From Betaproteobacteria bacterium (GTDB taxonomy: Bacteria > Pseudomonadota > Gammaproteobacteria > Burkholderiales > Burkholderiaceae), in contig RFMZ01000212.1 of the NCBI GenBank assembly GCA_009927445.1, forward strand, positions 1 to 64,000: a stretch of 64,000 nt of DNA, read 5' to 3'. Below the pieces are notes generated by a model. The model ran no database searches, was not told where the DNA came from, and saw nothing but the letters and a program-made list of their open reading frames with translations. Positions 23,636 to 30,648 of this stretch are shown piece after piece (positions within the stretch are counted from its first letter, which is position 1; the number at the start of each line of letters is the position of its first letter). The position numbers and the translations under genes were made by a program.

Positions 23636-24750
23636 TTAGGGCATTCTACCTGTTTGAAAGACGCTATCTGGGTCAAAAGTACTTCTTAGTCGTTGCACAA
23701 TTGGCGCAAGAGGAGCCGTTAGAGCTTGATCCTGCAGTTGCGTAAAAACGCCCGTATTGGGCTTATTTAAACTCTTAAATAGAGTGGCATGTCCGCCATG
23801 AGCGAGCGCCATTTGCTTGGCTTGCTCGGCCCCTAGTTGGCCTAAAAACCAGCGTTGCCCCCCCAGCCATTCTATACATTGATTACCCGGGAGTGGTAAA
23901 GGTGGGGATAGTGGATTGACAGCAAATCGCCAAAGATCTGTTTGCTTATGATTGATAAAAAAATCTTGCGTTTGTTCACGCATCATTAGCCAAAACTGAT
24001 TTGCCATTTCAGGGTCGAGGATCTTGGCATCTGGGGTAAGTAGTAATTTTGCTTGTGCAGAGCGAACGGCTGCTTGGGCACCTGATAAACGAATTGTTAG
24101 AGTGCCAGATGTCTCGTCACCTTGCCAAGTACTAGCAGATAAGGGCAGTGGTTGACTAGCCCAGGTATTCATTAGGGTAATGGCTTTTGCTTGGTTCATT
24201 GGAACGTGGATGGTTGCGCTTGCGACCGGTTTAGGAAGGACTTTGAGGGAACTTCTAGTAAGAGTGCAAGGGTACCAAGAGAACTTGGGAGAAGCCTAGA
24301 GACATCATAGCCGGCAACATTTTTCATGACTTTACCACCAAAGGAAAGAATGTCTCCTCGACCATCCATAATTTTACAACCCAAGACAAAGTCTCGTATG
24401 CCGCCATAGTGACCTCGACCTGGACCCGCAAGACCGGCAGCAATCATACCGCCAATCGTTGTGAGAGAGCCAAAATGTGGGGGCTCAAAAGCAAGCATTT
24501 GGTGATGATGATTCAGGGCTAATTCTACTTCTTCTAGAGGGGTGCCAGCACAAACGGTAATGACTAATTCTTCTGGCTCATAATCTAAAATACCTTGGTA
24601 GGATTTTGTCAATAAAGGTGAGCCTTGCAAGTTATTTCCATACCAATTTTTAGTTTGACCTCCAGCAATTCGGAGGATTGTTTGCTGTTGCTTTGCCTGC
24701 AGGATTTGCTCTTTAAAATCAGCGAGTGCGGCTTGACTTGCGGTTGACAT
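23636..24750 (-). pseudogene. glcE: glycolate oxidase FAD-binding subunit GlcE, split by a frameshift
   Basis: GlcE is a shorter FAD_binding_4 protein that forms the glycolate oxidase complex with GlcD and GlcF. The first frame (24750-24196) has GGQTKNWYG, PPHFGSLTTIGGMIAAGLAGPG and FGGKVMKNVAGYD. The second (24199-23636) holds the C-terminal part ending FDPDSVFQTGRMP. Restoring one base in the GGG at 24247-24249 (CCC in the coding sense) gives ...LLEVPLKVLPKPVAS..., the normal family sequence, and a 371-residue protein. The 187-codon downstream ORF of the track is therefore not a separate gene. Real inactivation or a sequencing deletion are both possible. Confidence 0.93.
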
Positions 24751-26237
24751 TAAAAACGCTCTAGCTCTGGATGAGGTAGGATGCCCCGACTGATGCGCAT
24801 TCTGCCATATTCAGCGCAGCGGTTGAGTGTCGGGATTAACTTATTAGGATTTAGTAATTTCGGTGGATCGAATGATTCTTTAACGCCGAAAAAAATAGCC
24901 CGCTCCAGATCGGTAAATTGTACGCACATAGAATTAATTTTTTCCATACCCACACCATGTTCACCAGTGATTGTTCCACCGAGTTCAACACAAGTTTCAA
25001 GGATATCTGAGCCGAACTCTTCGGCCCTTAGCCATTCGGCATGATTGGCCCCATTAAATAAAATAAGGGGATGCATATTACCATCACCAGCATGAAAAAC
25101 ATTCATACAGCCGAGTTGATATTTTATTTCCATCGCTTTAATACGTTTGAGGAGTTCGGCAATTTGTCGCCGGGGTATGGTGCCGTCCATACAATAATAG
25201 TCGGCAGACAACCTACCAGCAGCCGGAAAGGCATTTTTACGACCACTCCAAAAGCGCAGACGCTCGGCTTCATTGGAAGAGATTTGCAGTCGGGTTGCGC
25301 CACTAGCTGTTAATACCCGGCTCATTTTTTCAATTTCTTCATCCACTTCTTCAATGGTTCCGTCGGACTCGCACAATAAGATCGTTACTGCATCCAGGTC
25401 GTATCCAGCATGCACAAATTCTTCGACAGCCTTTGTCGCTGGTTGATCCATCATTTCAAGGCCTGCTGGAATAATGCCAGCAGCGATCACAGCCGCGACT
25501 GCATTACCGCCTTTCTCTATATCATCAAAACTAGCCATAATGACTTTGGCGATTTGTGGTTTTGGAATCAGCCGCACGGTCACTTCTGTAATCAGGGCGA
25601 GCATGCCCTCGCTCCCAATAAAGACAGATAACAGATCTAGGCTAGGACAGTCAGGGGCAAGGCTACCAAATTCAACCACCTCTCCAGTAATCAGAACCGC
25701 CCGAACACGCAAAACATTATGTAGAGTAAGACCATATTTTAAGCAATGAACACCACCCGAGTTTTCGCTAACATTGCCGCCAATAGAGCAGGCAATTTGG
25801 GATGAAGGGTCTGGTGCATAGTAAAGGCCAAGGTGCGCCACCGCTTCAGAAATAGCCAAATTACGAACTCCTGGTTGCACGGTTGCAATCCGTGCTGTGG
25901 GATCAATATGAACAATCTTTTTTAGTTTTGCCAAGGAAAGAACTAGGCTATTTTCTAGTGGCATTGCACCACCTGACAGTCCAGTACCAGCCCCCCGAGG
26001 CACTACAGGTATTTGAAGTTCGTAGCAGACTTTGAGAATACCCACCACCTGGTCTTCGTTTTGGGGCAGAGCAACAGCTAGGGGCATTTGTTTAAATGCG
26101 GCTAAACCATCACACTCATAAGGAATCGTATCTTCCGGATCCCACAGAAGTGCCTCTTCTGGTAAGACGGCTAAAAGACGGTCGACAAGTCGCTGTTGCA
26201 GCGCGAGTAGGGGGGGTGGAGTAATCATGTTCATCAT
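24750..26237 (-). CDS. glcD: glycolate oxidase FAD subunit GlcD
   Basis: 495-residue FAD-linked oxidase, the catalytic subunit that converts glycolate (and often D-lactate) to glyoxylate. The FAD-binding segment VVPRGAGTGLSGGAMPL and the ADP-contacting CSIGGNVSENSGGVHCL are present. The C-terminal region ends with GTITGEHGVGMEKI, typical of the GlcD/D-lactate dehydrogenase family. Its stop codon overlaps the glcE start by one base (TAATG). Divergent from the cobalamin adenosyltransferase gene, with about 25 bases between. Confidence 0.96.
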   Translation of the reverse strand: MMNMITPPPLLALQQRLVDRLLAVLPEEALLWDPEDTIPYECDGLAAFKQMPLAVALPQNEDQVVGILKVCYELQIPVVPRGAGTGLSGGAMPLENSLVLSLAKLKKIVHIDPTARIATVQPGVRNLAISEAVAHLGLYYAPDPSSQIACSIGGNVSENSGGVHCLKYGLTLHNVLRVRAVLITGEVVEFGSLAPDCPSLDLLSVFIGSEGMLALITEVTVRLIPKPQIAKVIMASFDDIEKGGNAVAAVIAAGIIPAGLEMMDQPATKAVEEFVHAGYDLDAVTILLCESDGTIEEVDEEIEKMSRVLTASGATRLQISSNEAERLRFWSGRKNAFPAAGRLSADYYCMDGTIPRRQIAELLKRIKAMEIKYQLGCMNVFHAGDGNMHPLILFNGANHAEWLRAEEFGSDILETCVELGGTITGEHGVGMEKINSMCVQFTDLERAIFFGVKESFDPPKLLNPNKLIPTLNRCAEYGRMRISRGILPHPELERF

Positions 26238-26262
26238 TTATTATCCCTTTATAATACATTTT

Positions 26263-26832
26263 ATGGGAAATCGTTTAACACAAATTGCTACTCGAACTGG
26301 AGATGCCGGAACAACTGGTCTAGGGGATGGTTCACGGGTCATTAAGGATCATGCCAGAATCTCTGCCATGGGAGACGTTGATGAGCTGAATTCGCAGATT
26401 GGAGTCTTGTTGACTGAGGAGTTTCCAGCCCACATTGCCCATGAATTAAGACAATTATTAAGCCAAATACAACATGATTTGTTTGATTTGGGAGGGGAAT
26501 TATGTATTCCCAATTACACCCTTTTAAAAGAAGAGCAAGTTCTTCGATTAGACGAAATGTTACAAAAGTATAACGAGCAACTGCCTAAACTTGCAGAATT
26601 TATTCTTCCGGGTGGGACTCGCGCTGCTGCTCAGATGCATATTTGTCGGACTATTTGTCGAAGAGCCGAGCGATCAATCGTGAGTTTAGGTATTTTAGAG
26701 GCAATCAATGATGCGCCTAGGCAATATGTTAATCGACTATCGGATTTGTTTTTTGTTTTAGCAAGGTATTTAAATTTACAGGCTGGCGGAAGTGACATAC
26801 TGTGGAATCATATTAAATCACCAGCCAAATAA
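26263..26832 (+). CDS. PduO-type cob(I)alamin adenosyltransferase
   Basis: Makes adenosylcobalamin from ATP and reduced cobalamin. Started at the ATG at 26263 (MGNRLTQIATRTGDAGTTGLGDG) it has 189 residues; the track start 36 bases earlier would run into glcD. The N-terminal ATP loop TRTGDAGTTGLGDGSR, the GDVDELNSQIG segment and the C-terminal CRRAERSIVSL...YVNRLSDLFFVLAR are diagnostic of the PduO/MMAB group. No B12-dependent enzyme lies nearby. Directly downstream is an 11-bp tandem repeat array. Confidence 0.95.
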   Translation: MGNRLTQIATRTGDAGTTGLGDGSRVIKDHARISAMGDVDELNSQIGVLLTEEFPAHIAHELRQLLSQIQHDLFDLGGELCIPNYTLLKEEQVLRLDEMLQKYNEQLPKLAEFILPGGTRAAAQMHICRTICRRAERSIVSLGILEAINDAPRQYVNRLSDLFFVLARYLNLQAGGSDILWNHIKSPAK

Positions 26833-26847
26833 ACACGAATTCAATTT

Positions 26848-26923
26848 GAACTAAACAAGAACTGAACAAGAGCTTAACAGAACTTAACGAGAACTTAACG
26901 AGAACTTAGCGAGAACTTCGTTT
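26848..26923. repeat. seven-unit degenerate 11-bp tandem repeat
   Basis: Units read GAACTAAACAA, GAACTGAACAA, GAGCTTAACA, GAACTTAACGA twice, GAACTTAGCGA and GAACTTCGTTT: consensus GAACTTAACGA, one unit a base short. The array starts 15 bases after the adenosyltransferase stop and lies between convergent genes. The period is close to one helical turn, so every unit would face the same side of DNA. No ORF uses it. Confidence 0.85.
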
Positions 26924-26932
26924 GGCTATTGC

Positions 26933-26966
26933 CATTGATTCATCCCGCTCATAAGATGAATCAATG
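26933..26966. repeat. 12-bp perfect inverted repeat between convergent genes
   Basis: CATTGATTCATC (26933-26944) and GATGAATCAATG (26955-26966) form a 12-bp perfect hairpin with a ten-base loop, 34 bases before the 3' end of the DAHP synthase gene. It could end transcription from either side, but neither flank has a clear U-run, so a protein-binding palindrome is equally possible. Confidence 0.6.
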
Positions 26967-26999
26967 AATCGCAATTTGTTTAGCTCTCATGACGCAGTT

Positions 27000-28118
27000 C
27001 TAGGATCGTCGTTTTCTCACGCCAGTTGCCAGAATGTCTAGAGTCTTTAACGAGTCAGACCAACCAAGACATGCATCCGTAATACTCTGACCAAAGAGTA
27101 ATTTCTTCGGATCATCTTTACCTGGTGTAAATTTCTGAGCCCCACCTTCTAGGTGACTTTCGATCATGACACCAAAGATAGATTGGGAGTGATTTGCCAG
27201 CTGGGCTGCCACATCTTTGGCTACTTCGATTTGAAGTTCATGTTGCTTACTTGAATTTGCATGTGAAAAGTCTATCATAATAGACGGATGTAGCTTGGAG
27301 GCTTGTAGAGCATGACAGGCCTGAGCAACACTTTTTGCATCATAGTTTGGTGTTTTACCACCGCGCAAAATGACATGGCAATCTTTATTACCGCTTGTTT
27401 CTACAATGGCAACTTGACCATTTTTGTGGACTGACAAAAAATGGTGCCCACGCGCTGCCGCTTGAATTGCATCTGTAGCAATTTTGATATTGCCATCGGT
27501 TCCATTTTTAAAACCAATCGGTGCGGATAATCCTGAGGCCAATTCGCGATGAATTTGACTTTCTGTCGTTCTTGCACCAATGGCCCCCCAAGATATTAAA
27601 TCCCCAATATATTGTGGGGAGATTACATCGAGAAATTCACTGCCAGCAGGCATTCCTAAGCGGTTAATTTCCATCAGGAGTTGCCGAGCAATGCGAAGAC
27701 CTTCATCAATCTTGCAACTCTCATCTAAGTAGGGATCGTTGATTAATCCTTTCCAGCCAACAGTAGTCCTAGGTTTTTCAAAATAAACACGCATGACGAT
27801 CTCAAGATCTTTTTTATGATGCTCACGCTGCTCTAAAAGTAACTTCGCATATTCGATTGCCGCACTCGGATCATGAATTGAGCAGGGTCCCATAATTACG
27901 AGGAGTCGATCATCACCACCTTGAAGGATGGCGCAAATTCTTTTACGAGTCTGGCTGATGAGTTTTTCCATTGGCGTGTTTGCAATTGGAAAAAACCGAA
28001 TGAGATGTTCAGGAGGTGGGAGTATGTTGATACTTTGAATCCGCCTATCATCTGTGGCAGACGTTTTATCAATACTTGCATACCAATTTTCTTGGTTATT
28101 GGGGGTTTTATCGTTCAT
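27000..28118 (-). CDS. aroG: 3-deoxy-7-phosphoheptulonate (DAHP) synthase, class I AroG type
   Basis: 372-residue enzyme condensing phosphoenolpyruvate and erythrose 4-phosphate, the entry step to aromatic amino acids. LVIMGPCSIHDP near residue 95 and RVYFEKPRTTVGWKGLINDP near residue 130 bind substrate; IMIDFSHANSSKQ and ESHLEGGAQ hold metal ligands. The N-terminal extension of about 50 residues is typical of the feedback-regulated E. coli-like isozymes, but which amino acid inhibits it cannot be told from sequence. A leader ORF rich in Trp, Phe and Tyr and a terminator/antiterminator pair lie directly upstream, so its transcription is probably attenuated when aromatic aminoacyl-tRNAs are plentiful. 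Confidence 0.96.
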   Translation of the reverse strand: MNDKTPNNQENWYASIDKTSATDDRRIQSINILPPPEHLIRFFPIANTPMEKLISQTRKRICAILQGGDDRLLVIMGPCSIHDPSAAIEYAKLLLEQREHHKKDLEIVMRVYFEKPRTTVGWKGLINDPYLDESCKIDEGLRIARQLLMEINRLGMPAGSEFLDVISPQYIGDLISWGAIGARTTESQIHRELASGLSAPIGFKNGTDGNIKIATDAIQAAARGHHFLSVHKNGQVAIVETSGNKDCHVILRGGKTPNYDAKSVAQACHALQASKLHPSIMIDFSHANSSKQHELQIEVAKDVAAQLANHSQSIFGVMIESHLEGGAQKFTPGKDDPKKLLFGQSITDACLGWSDSLKTLDILATGVRKRRS

Positions 28119-28149
28119 CTTTGTCCTTGATAGATGATAAAAATTGCAT

Positions 28150-28178
28150 AAAAAAAACCGCCATCTATTTTGGCGGTT
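28150..28178 (-). terminator. attenuator terminator in the aroG leader
   Basis: On the minus strand, AACCGCCA-N7-TGGCGGTT (8-bp perfect stem) is followed by seven T (the last two stem bases are T as well), 31 bases before the aroG start codon. An intrinsic terminator between a promoter region and its gene is the mark of attenuation. A competing helix of ten pairs can form between TTGGTGGTTA (28219-28210) and TAACCGCCAA (28179-28170), using the same 5' arm and so dissolving the terminator. Confidence 0.85.
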
Positions 28179-28201
28179 ATTGCGAGGAAATAGTTAGAAC
28201 C

Positions 28202-28261
28202 TTACCCCTTAACCACCAAGTGGGGGATCGAAAAGTAAAAGTGAATAAATTTCCAGTTCAT
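28202..28261 (-). CDS. putative aroG leader peptide (attenuator)
   Basis: A 19-codon ORF, MNWKFIHFYFSIPHLVVKG, too short for the track. Five of residues 3-10 are aromatic: Trp3, Phe5, Phe8, Tyr9, Phe10. It ends 24 bases before the terminator stem. Codons 15-18 (TTG GTG GTT A) contain the antiterminator arm. A ribosome stalled at Phe8-Phe10 would leave that arm free, and one that reaches the stop would cover it. A small alternative hairpin, CCAC-TTG-GTGG, can also sequester it. No strong Shine-Dalgarno is visible before the ATG, which is the main weakness. The role is inferred from layout; I know of no experimental report. Confidence 0.75.
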   Translation of the reverse strand: MNWKFIHFYFSIPHLVVKG

Positions 28262-28305
28262 ATTCAATAATTTAACACAAGTTATCACGACAACGCTGTT
28301 AATCG

Positions 28306-29760
28306 TTAAACGCTACCTCCGACCACCATACTGTCCAGGCGAAGCGTCGGTTGGCCAACGCCAACAGGAACACTTTGGCCTTCTTTACCACAGACACCAA
28401 CGCCCTCGTCGAGCATGAGATCGTTGCCAATCATGCTGATTTGCTTGAGAGACTCAGGACCGTTACCGATGATCGTAGCACCTTTAACAGGATATTGAAT
28501 TTTGCCATTCTCAACCCAATAGGCTTCTGTAGCGGCAAAAACAAACTTTCCACTGGTAATATCGACTTGCCCTCCACCAAAATTAAGAGCATAAAGACCT
28601 TTTTTTAAGCTGGCTAAGATTTCAGATGGGTCGCAATGGCCACCTAACATATATGTGTTAGTCATTCTTGGTAAGGGTAAGGACGCATAACTTTCTCTTC
28701 GACCGTTTCCAGTTAGGGGCATTTTCATGAGACGTGCATTGAGTGAATCTTGCATAAATCCCGTCAGAATTCCGTCTTCTATTAAGGTGTTGCACTGTGT
28801 TGGGTTGCCTTCATCATCCATATTGAGAGAGCCTCTGCGACCGTTTAAAGTGCCATCATCTACTATAGTGACTCCCTTCGAAGCTACTTTTTGTCCGAGC
28901 TTACCTGCAAATGCTGAGGACCCTTTACGATTAAAGTCTCCTTCGAGGCCATGTCCAATTGCTTCATGCAGCAGGACGCCAGGCCATCCAGGCCCCATTA
29001 CGACTGTCATTGGGCCGGCTGGGGCAGGTTTAGATTCTAAATTAATTAATGCTGAATGAACGGCTTTATCAACCCAACTTTGTAGCAGATGACTAGTAAA
29101 AAGGCTATAGTCTGTTCTACCACCACCACCTGCGCTGCCCATTTCCCGGCGACCAGCTTGCTCCGCGATGACTGTAATGGAAACGCGTACTAATGGTCGG
29201 ATGTCTGCAGCAATATGACCATTTGCTTTGGCAATATAGACGACATCAAATTCACCGGTAAGACTTGCCATGACTTGAACAACCCGAGGATCTTTGGCAC
29301 GAGCTAATTGCTCAATTTTCTCCAATAAGGCTATTTTCTGCTCAGTTGGAAGACTATGAATCGGATCTTTAGCATGGTAGAGGATTGGTCTTGGATTTTG
29401 GGGGCCAGGATTTAAAGTAATCTTTTTTTTCCCACCTTGCAGACCAATTACTCGGGTTGATTTAGCAGCCTCCATGAGCGTATCGACATTGATTTCATCG
29501 GCATATGCAAAGGCAGTTTTTTCACCAGAAATCGCCCGTACACCAACGCCTTGATCAATACTAAAGTTACCAGATTTAACAATGCCTTCTTCCAAACTCC
29601 ATGACTCATGTCGCGTATGTTGGAAATATAAATCAGCATCATCTAAACGATACTGATACATCGTATTGAGCGCTCGTTGTAAGTCTGTTGTGTCTATACC
29701 CCCAGGCTCTAATAATAAATTTTGGGCGGTAAGAATAGCTTCAGACTGGGTATTAGACAT
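28306..29760 (-). CDS. tldD: metalloprotease TldD
   Basis: 484-residue member of the TldD/PmbA zinc protease family, which in E. coli works with TldE (PmbA) to process microcin B17 and degrade the CcdA antitoxin. The metal-binding HExxxH is seen in LLHEAIGHGLEGDF near residue 262, and GGHCDPSEILASL and GEGVGVCGK-like segments follow. The N-terminal half is the usual alpha/beta domain. The partner pmbA is not in the window. Forms a run with the downstream-oriented aroG and the upstream nitrilase gene. Confidence 0.96.
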   Translation of the reverse strand: MSNTQSEAILTAQNLLLEPGGIDTTDLQRALNTMYQYRLDDADLYFQHTRHESWSLEEGIVKSGNFSIDQGVGVRAISGEKTAFAYADEINVDTLMEAAKSTRVIGLQGGKKKITLNPGPQNPRPILYHAKDPIHSLPTEQKIALLEKIEQLARAKDPRVVQVMASLTGEFDVVYIAKANGHIAADIRPLVRVSITVIAEQAGRREMGSAGGGGRTDYSLFTSHLLQSWVDKAVHSALINLESKPAPAGPMTVVMGPGWPGVLLHEAIGHGLEGDFNRKGSSAFAGKLGQKVASKGVTIVDDGTLNGRRGSLNMDDEGNPTQCNTLIEDGILTGFMQDSLNARLMKMPLTGNGRRESYASLPLPRMTNTYMLGGHCDPSEILASLKKGLYALNFGGGQVDITSGKFVFAATEAYWVENGKIQYPVKGATIIGNGPESLKQISMIGNDLMLDEGVGVCGKEGQSVPVGVGQPTLRLDSMVVGGSV

Positions 29761-29780
29761 AGATTACTTAAATAAGAAAC

Positions 29781-30581
29781 TTAACGATGAAGAAGAGCAG
29801 GTAGTTTAGTACGGATATCAATAATTTGTTTTTTCTGCAGCTCACTATAGATCACACCCTCGCCCTGAGCTAATTCGCTGATGATTTTTCCCCAGGGATC
29901 GATGACCATCGAATGTCCCCAAGTTTTTCGACCATTTTCATGCGTGCCTCCTTGTGCCGAGGCTACAACATAGGATTGGTTTTCAATTGCCCGAGCTCTG
30001 AGTAATATCTCCCAATGATCCTGACCCGTAGTGTATGTAAAAGCGGCTGGTATGATGTGACAATCGATTGTGCCCATGGATCGATATTGCTCCGGAAAGC
30101 GAATGTCATAGCAAATACTTAAGCCAAACTTCCAAGAGTCATTCCCATGTTGTATATCCCAAGTTGTACAAGTGCTTCCCTTTTGCAGAGTGATCGATTC
30201 ATCATAACTCTCAGCCCCCGCAGAAAATGAGAAGAGATGAATCTTATCGTAGCGAGCAATGACTTGACCTTGCGGGGAAAAAACCAAAGTTGCATTCCAA
30301 ACCCGATTCGGGTTATCTGAGGCTAGTGGGACCGTCCCGGCTACGAGAAATACGTGATTTTGGAGAGCTAGCTTAGACAAATGATCTTGAATAGGCCCAG
30401 AACCAAAACTTTCTTGGATCTTTAGTTTATCTTCATCGGCTTTACCCAAAAGACAGAAGTATTCAGGCAATACGACTAAGACGCTTCCAGCTTGAGCTGC
30501 TTCTTGGACAAATTTGGTAGCTACTGCCAAATTTTGCTCCAAAGAGCAACTAGATACCATTTGAATACTAGCAATTTTCAT
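29781..30581 (-). CDS. carbon-nitrogen hydrolase (nitrilase superfamily, Nit-type amidase)
   Basis: 266-residue cytosolic amidase. The catalytic triad is visible: Glu40 in VLPEYFCL, Lys113 in RYDKIHLFSF and Cys157 in LSICYDIRFPE. The pattern is closest to the Nit1/Nit2 group, which removes deaminated glutathione or omega-amides such as 2-oxoglutaramate. It sits 20 bases upstream of tldD and downstream of yhdP on the same strand, an arrangement found across Betaproteobacteria. The exact substrate is inferred. Confidence 0.93.
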   Translation of the reverse strand: MKIASIQMVSSCSLEQNLAVATKFVQEAAQAGSVLVVLPEYFCLLGKADEDKLKIQESFGSGPIQDHLSKLALQNHVFLVAGTVPLASDNPNRVWNATLVFSPQGQVIARYDKIHLFSFSAGAESYDESITLQKGSTCTTWDIQHGNDSWKFGLSICYDIRFPEQYRSMGTIDCHIIPAAFTYTTGQDHWEILLRARAIENQSYVVASAQGGTHENGRKTWGHSMVIDPWGKIISELAQGEGVIYSELQKKQIIDIRTKLPALLHR

Positions 30582-30648
30582 AGTGATAAGCTTAGCATCT
30601 TTTTTGTTGCTGCGACAATTAGTTAGGCGAAGGGCTTGCTTTGGGAGG

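Noticed and set aside
23636-24199. Separate 187-residue gene between glcE and glcF
   Set aside because: Its start codon is internal; the product is the C-terminal half of GlcE in a shifted frame.
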